Below are positions 7,914 through 16,052 of a stretch of DNA of 41,092 bases, piece after piece. How positions within the stretch are numbered: the stretch's first letter is position 1; the number at the start of each line of letters is the position of its first letter. The position numbers and the translations under genes are program-made. The notes under the pieces are model-generated. The model saw only the letters and a list, made by a program, of their open reading frames with translations. It was not told where the DNA came from and searched no databases. Origin of the DNA: JBAYGJ01 sp041666685 (GTDB taxonomy: Bacteria > Patescibacteriota > Patescibacteriia > UBA10025 > JAHIVO01); the NCBI GenBank assembly GCA_041666685.1, contig JBAYGJ010000005.1:1-41092 (forward strand), read 5' to 3'.

Positions 7914-8759
7914 GGCAGTTTGTAGAAAGTCATTGATGACATAGGCGACTTGTTCAGCATCCCTAGTCAGCAGATAATGATTTTTATAGGGCATAACTTT
8001 AGTAGTCCAGTTGTGCCGGGCCCCAAAAGAGCGGTAGGCCTGTCGGTAAAAAATATGATCTTTTTCACTGCAAATTAGCATGGTTGGCCGCTGTATTTGG
8101 CTGAACACATCAGGGATGTGGTGACTGGGTCGCATCGTGCCATTCGGGTTGATACCCGCTTTGGCGTAACGAACCAATACTTCCAGCTCACCGTTTTCCA
8201 GCCCGTCAATCATCCGGCGCCGGTGTTTATCACTCCAGCGCAGTATCCAGTACCAGATGGGTTTGAATAATACGAGCTTAGCCAGGTGATGTTGGTTAAT
8301 GAGCCGAGTAGTTAGTGCGAAACTGAAGGGCTTGCTTATTTTTGTGTCTAACCCGGCGGGATTGATGATGACGATTTTATTTATCAATTGTCCAAGGATG
8401 CCGTAGCTTTTTGCCACTGCGATAGCAGACATAGAGTGGGCGAGAATATGAAAGGTGTTATGGAGCACGCCTGCGCGCTGGACTGTTTGCACAAATGACA
8501 CGAGCCAATCTGTACAATAGTCTGCATCATAAGTATCATTTTTCCCCAATGGACGGTCTGACGCGCCATAGCCAATCCAGTCAGGCGCGATAAGTTGAAA
8601 TTTTTCTGTAAGGAATGTGGAAATTTTTTCATAGCTCTCGGAGCCTGTCGAGCCGATCCCGTGCAAACACAGAATTTGTGGTTTGTCGGCGTCTCCATAC
8701 GCCATGTATGAAGCATGGGTTTCCCTGCCACGAAATTTTATCAACAGGCTTTTATTCAT
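7911..8759 (-). CDS. Alpha/beta hydrolase
   Basis: 282 residues from the ATG at 8759, which overlaps the acyltransferase stop by 8 bases; an in-frame start at 8792 would intrude further. Oxyanion-region HGIG (33-36), DWIGYGASDRP after strand 4, the nucleophile elbow AHSMS with Ser109 in place of canonical GxSxG, an acidic residue in SEKDHIF, and a late His in YKNHYLL. This is the usual hydrolase triad layout. Its coupling to a PlsC-like acyltransferase suggests a lipid or ester substrate, but this is inference. Confidence 0.88.
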   Translation of the reverse strand: MNKSLLIKFRGRETHASYMAYGDADKPQILCLHGIGSTGSESYEKISTFLTEKFQLIAPDWIGYGASDRPLGKNDTYDADYCTDWLVSFVQTVQRAGVLHNTFHILAHSMSAIAVAKSYGILGQLINKIVIINPAGLDTKISKPFSFALTTRLINQHHLAKLVLFKPIWYWILRWSDKHRRRMIDGLENGELEVLVRYAKAGINPNGTMRPSHHIPDVFSQIQRPTMLICSEKDHIFYRQAYRSFGARHNWTTKVMPYKNHYLLTRDAEQVAYVINDFLQTA

Positions 8760-9384
8760 GCGGTAGGTATGTTTTATTCGCCAGTCTGGCAATCGTGGAC
8801 ATTATGAGCCCGTCGGTATCATCCAACACTGTCCGGTCTATCGGTTTGTCGTACCAATTGGACAGGTTGATCGGGGTTCCTATTGTGATTTCCAGCCTGC
8901 CGGCTAATATTTCCCAAATGAACCCGAGTTCAGATTTCGGGGGCGGGGTAATGCGGCGGAGTCCTATTGGAATGATCGGCGTGCGTGTCATCAGTGCTAG
9001 GCGCGCAGCGCCGGTCTTGATTTTACCGATTATTGGTTTTGTGTTCACTCCTGCTTCCGGAAAAACGAGCACCGGCTGACCACGGCGGAGATGTTCCAGG
9101 GCAATCTGCAACGTCTTCTGGCCATCAGCATACAACGTGATAGTACCGAGCCATTTTTTCCATAACGGGAAACTGAGGATTTTCCATTTGGCGATCGTGA
9201 AGATTTTCCTGCCTCGCAGGTACGGGACAACGGCAGAAGCGATAAGCAGTCCGTCCTGTTCGCCCACGTGATTGGCTGCCAAAACAATCGCCCCGTCCCG
9301 AGGGATGTTTTCCAATCCAATGAGAGTCCGGATCCTTTTCCTTATTAATGGCGCGAGTATGTGACGGGAAATTAGGTAGGACAT
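8752..9384 (-). CDS. PlsC-like lysophospholipid acyltransferase
   Basis: 210 residues. Acyltransferase motif I is NHVGEQD (His39, Asp44), motif III is FPEAG at 108-112 (FPEG with Ala inserted), and motif IV is PIIPIGL. The N-terminus is amphipathic and basic rather than a clear TM segment. It transfers a fatty acyl chain to a lysolipid or related acceptor at the inner membrane face. It is followed by an overlapping alpha/beta hydrolase and preceded by a ceramidase-like gene 8 bases away, a small lipid-handling block. A second PlsC-like gene is at 16337-16927. Confidence 0.88.
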   Translation of the reverse strand: MSYLISRHILAPLIRKRIRTLIGLENIPRDGAIVLAANHVGEQDGLLIASAVVPYLRGRKIFTIAKWKILSFPLWKKWLGTITLYADGQKTLQIALEHLRRGQPVLVFPEAGVNTKPIIGKIKTGAARLALMTRTPIIPIGLRRITPPPKSELGFIWEILAGRLEITIGTPINLSNWYDKPIDRTVLDDTDGLIMSTIARLANKTYLPHE

Positions 9385-9392
9385 GGGTGTTG

Positions 9393-10106
9393 TTAATTTG
9401 GGTTAGCGCCCGGATTGTCGGTAAATTGACGGTAAAACAGGTACACAAAAATGAAACTCACCGCTGTCAGTATATGCCACAGCGCATGCCCGTTCAAGTA
9501 ATGGAACGTACTGGCATTGCACCATACATGCGTATAATCAAACATCCAGATCACCGCAGCGACCGCCGCGAGTAGAAGTGCGGTCAAAATATTGCCAAGA
9601 CGGAAGCGTGAGTTCGCCCGCGACCAGGCCAGACACTCCAAACCAAGCACCACGGCCAATTCAATCCCGAAAACAAGGATGCCGACATTGAAGCCTTTCA
9701 TGGTTCGTACGACATACATGGTCAGGAGACAGAAAAGATTGACGAGAGAAAATATCCATGCGGCTGCCGAGTTTGAAAGGGCGGGTTTGATGCGTCTCAG
9801 GTTGATGATCAGTAAAAAAGTGGCGAACAAAAACATGGATCCCAGGTCAAGCATTTGGCCGACGAACGTGTAAGAGGCGTGGTAGGCAAATGAAAATACG
9901 CCGATCAGTATCGTGATCGGGCCAAGCCACCAAAGCATCGTTTTTTTGTTTTTATGCCCAAGGAACAGGATGATGATCCCTACAGCGATAAACGCCAGAT
10001 TCGACCAGGTATTGGCCGGCTGGACTATTCGCGCGCACAGGTTAGGCTCGCAAAATTTGATGACTGGCGCAGCAAACTGGGCATAGTACGGGCAGAGGGG
10101 AGCCAT
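9393..10106 (-). CDS. Ceramidase-like (CREST superfamily) membrane hydrolase
   Basis: 237 residues and seven TM helices. It carries the CREST-type zinc and catalytic set: E20 with PANTWSN (30-36), S72 and H76 in SFAYHAS, D87 in MLDLGSM, and H207/H211 in HALWH. The alkaline ceramidase/PAQR/Per1 superfamily hydrolyses amide or ester bonds in lipids. Bacterial members of this branch are mostly uncharacterised. It sits next to an acyltransferase, consistent with lipid remodelling. A TACAAT box ends 8 bases before its ATG (10115-10120) and could be a nearly leaderless promoter. Confidence 0.8.
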   Translation of the reverse strand: MAPLCPYYAQFAAPVIKFCEPNLCARIVQPANTWSNLAFIAVGIIILFLGHKNKKTMLWWLGPITILIGVFSFAYHASYTFVGQMLDLGSMFLFATFLLIINLRRIKPALSNSAAAWIFSLVNLFCLLTMYVVRTMKGFNVGILVFGIELAVVLGLECLAWSRANSRFRLGNILTALLLAAVAAVIWMFDYTHVWCNASTFHYLNGHALWHILTAVSFIFVYLFYRQFTDNPGANPN

Positions 10107-10121
10107 AATCTGTTATTGTAT

Positions 10122-10862
10122 TTAAGCTGGCGTACGCCGCACGGAGTCCATATTAATAAAGAATAATGCGGTGGCAACGATGGTGAATGAGAAGATAATA
10201 TCGGAGAGTGTCGAGATGAGGGCGTTGACGATGTGATTATGGATATTGACGAACGGCAGGCCGATCAGCCATCCGATCATGCCGGTAATGAAACCGAAAA
10301 CGAACAAATAACCGATCACTTTCCACCATCGGCCGCGCACGAGCGCCTGGCTGTACCGGAGGGCGTCCAGCCCGCTTTTTCCTTTCAGCGAGACCACATA
10401 CGTCGTAAAAGCCCAGTATACGGCAAAAATGATCGCCGGCAGGACCAGTAAAAAAGTCAGTCCGAATAAGAAAGCCATCATGAGCAGTGAAGTGCCGACT
10501 ACCGGCAACCACCGTGAGAATGAGAAGCGGATGGCGCTATTGAAATCAACCGGTTGGCGGTCTAGGTGCTGCCTGACAATGTAGGCGATTGCCATCGGAA
10601 CCAGAACGCCAACCAGGGCCAGTAGACCGGCGGAGATCCCAAGTCCCAATGCTGATGACGGGTCCAGTGTTTCAGCAGTCGCGTCCTGACCGGGCAATAA
10701 TACGGTAATGATATTGAGCGGTAAAAAAACGGTTATAGTTATCAGGACAATTGCCTGGAGATGATCGGTAAATATTTTCCATGCGCCCATGATGATATCT
10801 GAAATATTCAGCTCGTGCTTAGTGATATTGCCCAGTGCATCGATCGATTGGAGAGGATCCAT
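10122..10862 (-). CDS. Multi-pass membrane protein of the GPDPase-membrane/DUF975-like type
   Basis: 246 residues from the ATG at 10862; the longer frame starting near 10991 would overlap the glycosidase gene. Around six TM helices, with IIMGAWKIFTDHL at the start of the membrane part, YIVRQHLDRQPVDF in a loop, and AFTTYVVSLKGKSGLDALRY. These resemble the membrane domain found in glycerophosphodiester phosphodiesterases and DUF975 proteins. A similar protein is encoded at 28926-29561. No catalytic motif is seen and the function is unknown. Confidence 0.65.
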   Translation of the reverse strand: MDPLQSIDALGNITKHELNISDIIMGAWKIFTDHLQAIVLITITVFLPLNIITVLLPGQDATAETLDPSSALGLGISAGLLALVGVLVPMAIAYIVRQHLDRQPVDFNSAIRFSFSRWLPVVGTSLLMMAFLFGLTFLLVLPAIIFAVYWAFTTYVVSLKGKSGLDALRYSQALVRGRWWKVIGYLFVFGFITGMIGWLIGLPFVNIHNHIVNALISTLSDIIFSFTIVATALFFINMDSVRRTPA

Positions 10863-10896
10863 ATGTTTTAGAAAAAATATTAGTAAATATATTTTT

Positions 10897-10918
10897 CCGT
10901 TGCAATGTATTACAACGG
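10897..10918 (-). terminator. Hairpin between glycosidase and membrane-protein genes
   Basis: CCGTTG and CAACGG can pair, extending by three more pairs to a TACA loop. The minus-strand sequence after it is A/T-rich but lacks an immediate T run, so it may be a weak terminator or a leader element. A TTGCAA/TAATAT pair spaced 17 bases overlaps it and could be a weak promoter for the downstream gene. Confidence 0.35.
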
Positions 10919-10929
10919 CTTGATAAATA

Positions 10930-12723
10930 TTATTGATTTGCCGCCTCAATAATCCTGACTTGCGGGCCGCCCCCGCTTCGCGGCGTGACAATCAGCTCCT
11001 CGATCCCGTCCGCGTCAACATCTCCCCCGGCCACATTGACCCCACCAAGAAAAGTGGTCGGATAGACGTAAAATTCTTTTTGAAGCTGTTCTTTAATAGA
11101 GTAAATCCTTACCAGCGGTGTGGCATTGGCACCGACACCCACGACAATTTCTTTCGAGCCGTCGCCATTGATATCCACGCCAGCGACGGAGACCCCGCCG
11201 CGGTAGCCTGTGCTGAATGCGTAGAAGCCCGGCGAAATTCGCGTAATGGATCCGCGTCGGATCTGGAATATCTGGATATGGGGCGCGCCGAGTTCCGGAC
11301 CGGTGATGATTTCGTCCCGACCGTCGCCATCAGCATCCACTGTCGCTACGCGAATGCCTCCGCGGAAATTACGGTCATATGCCATAAAATTAGTTTTGAT
11401 ATTCCCACTGGCATCATATACCAGCACATGCGGGCCTCCCCCAGCGCTAGCCGCAACAACAATGTCAGAAATTTTGTCTCCGTCGATATCGCCGCAGGAT
11501 AAGTTAACCCCGCCGGTGAATTTGCCGTCAAGGACAAGGAATCCATTGTTAATAATTGTCCCTTCACCAGAAAAAATCTTCACTAAGGGCCATCCTCCTT
11601 TTCCCTGGGCAGTTATAATTTCATCCATGCCATCGGCATTGACGTCGCAAATGGCGACCCGAGCGCCATTTTTCAAACTTTGATCAAATGCGAAAAAATC
11701 TTTCAGCGCCGTGCCTTTTTCGTCTAATATTTTTATATGAGGGGATAGTCCAGATTCCGAGCCGGCAATGATTTCTGCCAGGGCATCACCCGAGACGTTG
11801 CCGGAAGTTATGCTGAATCCGCCACGGATGTTTTTGTCGAACGCGAAAAAAGACGTGCCAGTTGCCAATGGCGGGACATAGGAGGTGGTATTGTCGACAA
11901 AAATGAGCGCATTGGGTAAACTTCTTCCTGGGCCGATTGCATACTGCCCATTATAATAGAGCGCAGTGGATCCGCCACCATCGAGGTTGACGGCATATTC
12001 CATGCCCATGGCCTTCATGGCATACCCCAGGTCCATGACCGTTGAGGCAGATGACACGACGAGATATATATTGTCACCCTTAAATCCCAGGCCAGAACGA
12101 TTCGATTTAACTGTTTGTTGTTTTGTGTCGAGTTGGTCTGGCGTGACCGTCATGTGATTTTCAAAAATTAGGCCTGGCCCGTTGGAAATTAGAGCTTGGA
12201 GTTTGGTATTATTTGTAGCCTCAAATGTACTCTGCCCTGGCCAATCTATAGCCGTCTTGAAAAAATGGAGCCGGTTTTGGGTATCAAAGGCAATAACCGG
12301 TCCGGGGTTGAATTGGTTTTGGTATGAATTGGCAAAGGTGCCTTTCAGTGAGTCGTACCACATCCAATAGTACGAGCCCTCTTTTCCTGAACACCAAGAA
12401 TAGTCAGTCGGGCAGAAATAACTGCCGTTGATGCCCGCGAAACCGCTGACCTGGTCGACATACGTTTTTAAAGCCCGTACCGGTCCGGCCACATTCATGC
12501 GTTCGCCGGACACGTCGGTCAATGACCGGATTTGCAGGTTAGCATCCTTCATATTGATGCGGATGAGACGTACAGAAATGATGCCTGCTTCAGTCGGTAC
12601 AGTCAGGCTTTCCCAGCCGGAATCCAGTGCCTGGGCATTTGGGGGCAGGATCAAGATTAAGACAGCAGCAAAGGCTATTATAAAGGTACGTTTATTTACT
12701 AATGTGCTGTAATGATGTTGCAC
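10930..12723 (-). CDS. Exported phosphodiester glycosidase with six FG-GAP-like repeats
   Basis: 597 residues starting at a GTG (12723). The signal peptide at about 10-32 (FIIAFAAVLILILPPNAQA) is followed by a NAGPA-type phosphodiester glycosidase domain (about 40-285) with GFAGINGSYF and the hallmark NLDGGGSTALYYNG. From about residue 290 there are six repeats of the form FxAFDxxxRGGxxVAxxDVDGDG, FG-GAP/VCBS type with Asp-rich calcium loops, likely forming a beta-propeller. The domain removes sugar phosphodiester caps from carbohydrates. Location is the cell surface or outside. It has its own promoter at 12756-12764. Confidence 0.88.
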   Translation of the reverse strand: MQHHYSTLVNKRTFIIAFAAVLILILPPNAQALDSGWESLTVPTEAGIISVRLIRINMKDANLQIRSLTDVSGERMNVAGPVRALKTYVDQVSGFAGINGSYFCPTDYSWCSGKEGSYYWMWYDSLKGTFANSYQNQFNPGPVIAFDTQNRLHFFKTAIDWPGQSTFEATNNTKLQALISNGPGLIFENHMTVTPDQLDTKQQTVKSNRSGLGFKGDNIYLVVSSASTVMDLGYAMKAMGMEYAVNLDGGGSTALYYNGQYAIGPGRSLPNALIFVDNTTSYVPPLATGTSFFAFDKNIRGGFSITSGNVSGDALAEIIAGSESGLSPHIKILDEKGTALKDFFAFDQSLKNGARVAICDVNADGMDEIITAQGKGGWPLVKIFSGEGTIINNGFLVLDGKFTGGVNLSCGDIDGDKISDIVVAASAGGGPHVLVYDASGNIKTNFMAYDRNFRGGIRVATVDADGDGRDEIITGPELGAPHIQIFQIRRGSITRISPGFYAFSTGYRGGVSVAGVDINGDGSKEIVVGVGANATPLVRIYSIKEQLQKEFYVYPTTFLGGVNVAGGDVDADGIEELIVTPRSGGGPQVRIIEAANQ

Positions 12724-12755
12724 GATAGCGGTATTTAGAGTTATTTTTCAAGTAA

Positions 12756-12764
12756 ATTATATCA
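12756..12764 (-). promoter_or_regulatory. Extended -10 promoter of the phosphodiester glycosidase gene
   Basis: TGA immediately followed by the consensus TATAAT (-10 at 12756-12761, minus strand). The predicted start is near 12749, 26 bases before the GTG start. The -35 region is poor, fitting an extended -10 promoter. Confidence 0.65.
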
Positions 12765-12800
12765 CAAAACAGCCTTATTTCCATTGATTGAAATGAATTA

Positions 12801-13175
12801 TTATAGTATAAGTGGTTTTTTATCAAAGCCTAATTGCCACACCAGGGCAATTCCAATAATTACCGGCGGCATGATGTAGTCGGCAATAAAACGGATATGA
12901 TAACCGTTCGGTTTGAAGCCGAATTTCGTTATTATGTAGTAGTAGAATGTTACGCTTCGTTTTTTTGTGAAAAATTGCCGGCGGGTCAACAAGCAGTCGC
13001 CCAGCGCTAGAAGCTGAATGAAATACAGGAATATGCCGATAGCAATTAACCACCAGTTGAATAGAAACGGTGATGCCCAAATAAGCAGGATAATTACAAG
13101 ATGTAGGCCAGCCAATAGCGTAAAGGGCTGATTTTTTATTGCTTGGGGGTCAATTGTTTGTTGCTTCATATTCAT
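12801..13175 (-). CDS. Small membrane protein, unknown function
   Basis: 124 residues from the ATG at 13175; a second ATG lies at 13169 and either could be used. Two strong TM helices near residues 20-60 (LHLVIILLIWASPFLF and LIAIGIFLYFIQLLAL) and one near the C-terminus (MPPVIIGIALVW), with a basic loop of RRQFFTKKRS between them. No family recognised. The sequence is richer in A+T than its neighbours. It overlaps nothing and lies 25 bases after the maf stop. Confidence 0.6.
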   Translation of the reverse strand: MNMKQQTIDPQAIKNQPFTLLAGLHLVIILLIWASPFLFNWWLIAIGIFLYFIQLLALGDCLLTRRQFFTKKRSVTFYYYIITKFGFKPNGYHIRFIADYIMPPVIIGIALVWQLGFDKKPLIL

Positions 13176-13200
13176 GCGGCAGGAATGCCTGAAGAGATTT

Positions 13201-13806
13201 TTATTTCTGTGGACGGACTTCGATATCAAATTTTTTCAGCATTGAGGCCAGCGTTACCAGCGGCAAGCCCATGACATTGTAGTAGTCGCCGTAGATTTTT
13301 TCGATAAAAAGTGCTCCCCACCCTTGGATGGCGTAGGCACCGGCCTTGTCCAATGGTTCTTTTGATCGGACGTATTGTCGGATATCATCGGGATTCGATT
13401 TGTTCATGTACACGTCCGTGGTCACTGCGCGAATGATGGTTTTTTTATTTGCAGTGTCAATCACCGTCAGACCGGTAATGACTGAATGCCGGCGTCCGCT
13501 TAGTGTGGTTAGCATTTTTTCTGCATGAGCTGCATTACGGGGTTTCCCTAATATTTTTCCGTTAGATACGACGATCGTGTCTGCGGCGATGATCAGCGCA
13601 TTGGGGTATCGTACGGCGACTGCCAAAGCTTTCCCGCGTGACAAGTGCATGGCCACCTGTTTTGGGGGCATGTGCCGAGGCACAACTTCACGGTAATTAC
13701 TTTCCGCAATTTCAAAATGGCATCCGATCTGGGTCAATAATTGCCGCCGTCGGGGGGAGGCTGAGGCCAGGACTAATTTTCGGGTTGCCGGATGTCGCAT
13801 GTCCAT
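13201..13806 (-). CDS. maf: Maf-family nucleoside triphosphate pyrophosphatase
   Basis: 201 residues. N-terminal ASASPRRRQLL, then AADTIVV, GKPRNAAHA, SGRRHSVITGL, DKAGAYAIQG and GDYYNVMGLPL are the expected Maf blocks in order. Maf proteins hydrolyse non-canonical or modified nucleoside triphosphates (dTTP/UTP or m7GTP subfamilies) and are linked to cell-division control. The start codon overlaps the msrA stop (TAATG), so translation is coupled. Confidence 0.95.
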   Translation of the reverse strand: MDMRHPATRKLVLASASPRRRQLLTQIGCHFEIAESNYREVVPRHMPPKQVAMHLSRGKALAVAVRYPNALIIAADTIVVSNGKILGKPRNAAHAEKMLTTLSGRRHSVITGLTVIDTANKKTIIRAVTTDVYMNKSNPDDIRQYVRSKEPLDKAGAYAIQGWGALFIEKIYGDYYNVMGLPLVTLASMLKKFDIEVRPQK

Positions 13807-14357
13807 TATTCTATTATTAGCGTATGAAAATTTTCGCGTAATTTGGAGATTTTCGGGTTAATAACAACTTGGCAATATGGCTGGTTCGGGTTTTTTGCCA
13901 TATAGTCTCGGTGGTATTCTTCTGCCGGGAAAAACTCTGCAGTTGGTTTAATTTCTGTCACAATCCGATGATGGAATATTTTTTCATCAGTGAGACTTTT
14001 GATGAATTTTTCCGTCTCAACATGCTGCAGTTCATTGTGATAGAATACAACGGAGCGATATTCACTGCCGATATCGTTGCCCTGGCGATCCATACTGGTC
14101 GGATCATGTGTGGCGAAAAAAATGTTTAGAAGTTGGGCAAATGAAATCACATTTGGATCAAATATAATTTGAACCGCTTCAACGTGGCCAGTGGTGCCAG
14201 TACAGACCTGTTCGTATGTCGGGTGGGGCATGATGCCACCGATATAACCTGACATGACACTGATGACGCCATTGATGTTTTTAAAAATTGCCTCAGTGCA
14301 CCAAAAACAACCACCACCGAATGTGGTAGTTTGTTTATTTGATAATGTCGTATTCAT
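13806..14357 (-). CDS. msrA: Peptide-methionine (S)-S-oxide reductase
   Basis: 183 residues, complete. The catalytic Cys is in GGGCFWCTEA near residue 17. GVISVMSGYIGG, PTYEQVCTGTTGHVEAV, DPTSMDRQGNDIGSEYRS and EYHRDYM are typical MsrA motifs. It reduces the S epimer of methionine sulfoxide and complements msrB at 7173-7553. It appears to head a two-gene unit with maf; a TATACT box at 14394-14399 (minus) may be its promoter. Confidence 0.97.
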   Translation of the reverse strand: MNTTLSNKQTTTFGGGCFWCTEAIFKNINGVISVMSGYIGGIMPHPTYEQVCTGTTGHVEAVQIIFDPNVISFAQLLNIFFATHDPTSMDRQGNDIGSEYRSVVFYHNELQHVETEKFIKSLTDEKIFHHRIVTEIKPTAEFFPAEEYHRDYMAKNPNQPYCQVVINPKISKLRENFHTLIIE

Positions 14358-14393
14358 TAGGGAGTAATAGTAGGCAAGTCTTTATACGTAATA

Positions 14394-14399
14394 AGTATA
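14394..14399 (-). promoter_or_regulatory. Probable -10 box of msrA-maf
   Basis: TATACT on the minus strand about 37 bases before the msrA ATG. It lies just after the terminator of the upstream gene. The -35 region is only a T run, so confidence is limited. Confidence 0.4.
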
Positions 14400-14416
14400 C
14401 TGCTTTTTGGAAAAGT

Positions 14417-14447
14417 AAAAAACGCCCCCGTAATGGAGGCGTTTTTT
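14417..14447. terminator. Bidirectional rho-independent terminator
   Basis: AACGCC pairs with GGCGTT, with two more G-C pairs inside and a short loop. The stem is flanked by an A run on one side and a T run (14442-14447) on the other, so it can act on both strands. It ends the transcript of the small exported protein gene (14469-14936). Confidence 0.85.
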
Positions 14448-14468
14448 GACAGCTGGACAGTCGGGCCC

Positions 14469-14936
14469 TTATTGCATCCCGTGCTTGCCGGAACCGAACC
14501 CTAACCCATCCATCATCGGCTGAGCCTGGGCATTCTGGTATATCTCGTCAGCCTGAGCCTGGGACATGTAGCCGACCTTGACCATGTCATCAAGTCTGGT
14601 TTTGAATTCGGAGAGGCGGTGGGATTTCATGGTATCATACGTGACGCCATGTTCGGCGGCAACCTGGTACATCGGCTTGCCAGCCTCGATTTCCTTCTCC
14701 AAATCCTCAACCGACATATTGAAGAGCGTGGCCTGTTCCTCGAGCCGTTCCTGGTGGCGTCCGCCAAGGCCATTGTGAGCCGATTGGTCTGCGAGCGTTG
14801 CTGTCGAGGCAGAAACTTGTGTATCTGCCACTGCACTCGTCACAGTGTCGGTTTGGGCGTGAGCGACGCCGATAGCCGCTAAGGCCAGCGAACTGGCCAT
14901 TACGACCGCCAAAAAGAGTTTGGAACTTTTGGACAT
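14469..14936 (-). CDS. Small exported helical protein, unknown function
   Basis: 155 residues from the ATG at 14936 (a TTG at 14942 is in frame). Signal peptide about 1-27 ending in AHA-Q. After a Thr/Ala/Ser-rich linker comes a helical stretch with LFNMSVEDLEKEIEAGK and YQVAAEHGVTYD, then QADEIYQNAQ. The pattern recalls short exported proteins of the DUF2680 type, where helical repeats have the form 'L-x-x-G-x-T/S', but this is a weak match. It is transcribed alone, between a promoter with an inverted repeat and a strong terminator. Confidence 0.65.
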   Translation of the reverse strand: MSKSSKLFLAVVMASSLALAAIGVAHAQTDTVTSAVADTQVSASTATLADQSAHNGLGGRHQERLEEQATLFNMSVEDLEKEIEAGKPMYQVAAEHGVTYDTMKSHRLSEFKTRLDDMVKVGYMSQAQADEIYQNAQAQPMMDGLGFGSGKHGMQ

Positions 14937-14965
14937 AGGCAATAATGTTAGTTGATTAGATGCGC

Positions 14966-14981
14966 GCTATAATACTATAGC
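14966..14981 (-). promoter_or_regulatory. Perfect inverted repeat over the -10 region of the exported-protein gene
   Basis: GCTATAATACTATAGC is a perfect 6+6 inverted repeat with a 4-base centre. On the minus strand it contains TATAGT and TATTAT boxes, about 30 bases before the ATG at 14936, so it probably covers the promoter. It may be an operator for a dimeric repressor or simply a symmetric -10 region. Confidence 0.4.
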
Positions 14982-15037
14982 GGGAGCGTATGAATACCTG
15001 ATGAAAATGAACCGAGGGCCGATTTTCCGTACGGATT

Positions 15038-15068
15038 TAAAAAATTATTCCCGTTACGGATAAACGGG
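15038..15068 (-). terminator. Terminator after the PflX-type radical SAM gene
   Basis: CCCGTT (15050-15055) pairs with AACGGG (15063-15068) around a 7-base loop. On the minus strand it is followed by AATAATTTTTT. It is placed about 30 bases after the stop at 15096. The T run is a few bases late, so strength is uncertain. Confidence 0.55.
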
Positions 15069-15095
15069 TTGTTTGGCGTTCAGTCTGGCTGGCGA

Positions 15096-16049
15096 TTATG
15101 GCTGGAACGGATGGGGGGAATTAAAATCTGGGACTAATTCATTTTGACTGGAAAACTCTTGGATCCAACCGTTGGCCAGGCCGAGACGGCCCGCAGTTTC
15201 AACTACTGCAGCATATTCTTTGGCAGTGAGCGTCCTATTTAATTCAGGGTAATTTTTTGCTCTATATTGCGGCGTGTATTGGGACATTAAGCTTAGATGG
15301 ATCTCAGGGGATACACTTGCCAAGAATTCTAAATCTTGAATACTGCCGGCAATATCGTTTGGCAGGACCAGATGACGAACGATCAGTCCATGTTGGGCAA
15401 TGCCATTTGGGTCGCATTCCAAGGTACCGACCTGCCGGAACATTTCCGTGATGGCCCGTTTGCTCGTTTCGGTATAATGGGGAGCCTGAGAATATTTGAG
15501 TGCCATGGCACCGTTGCCGTATTTGATATCGGGTAGGTATATATCAATAATACCCTCAAGCAATTTCAATGTATTGAGTGAGTCAAAGCCATTAGTGTTG
15601 TAGACGATTGGTAATGTCAGTCCTTGTTTTTTTGCCTGGCATAGGCTGGCGATAATTTGGGGGATGTAATGCGAAGGGGAGATCAGGTTGATGTTATGGG
15701 CACCATTTTTCTGTAAACTAACCATTTCGTCCGCTAATTTTTGCTCGGTATACAGATTTGTTTTGTATTGTGACGCTGGATGGCTGATCTGCCAGTTTTG
15801 GCAGTAGCTACAATGGAGATTGCAGTGGGTAAAAAAAATAGCGCCAGATCCTTTTGTGCCAGAAATTGGCGGTTCTTCCCCGTGATGCAGGCCGATGTGG
15901 GCAATTTTCAATTGATCTGTGGCGCCACAAAAGCCGACCAGTCCTCGTGTCCGGTCAATTTTGCATTCTCGCGCGCACAGGGAACAATTGGATAATGTTT
16001 TTTTCGCCTGCCGTGCGCGTTGTTCTAATTTGTTGATTGGGAGGTGCAT
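15096..16049 (-). CDS. Radical SAM protein of the PflX/PFL-activase-like group
   Basis: 317 residues. The radical SAM cluster is C76-x3-C80-x2-C83 in THCNLHCSYCQNW. An N-terminal Cys set (C22, C25, C29, C41; NCSLCARECKIDR and FCGA) is typical of COG1313 (PflX) proteins. The rest follows the family pattern: INLISPSHYIPQI, YNTNGFDS, YLPDIKYGN and LVLPNDIAGS. Such proteins resemble glycyl-radical-enzyme activases, but no glycyl-radical enzyme is near, so the target is unknown. It is likely the last gene of the transcript that includes the cupin and acyltransferase genes. Confidence 0.88.
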   Translation of the reverse strand: MHLPINKLEQRARQAKKTLSNCSLCARECKIDRTRGLVGFCGATDQLKIAHIGLHHGEEPPISGTKGSGAIFFTHCNLHCSYCQNWQISHPASQYKTNLYTEQKLADEMVSLQKNGAHNINLISPSHYIPQIIASLCQAKKQGLTLPIVYNTNGFDSLNTLKLLEGIIDIYLPDIKYGNGAMALKYSQAPHYTETSKRAITEMFRQVGTLECDPNGIAQHGLIVRHLVLPNDIAGSIQDLEFLASVSPEIHLSLMSQYTPQYRAKNYPELNRTLTAKEYAAVVETAGRLGLANGWIQEFSSQNELVPDFNSPHPFQP

Positions 16050-16052
16050 GGA

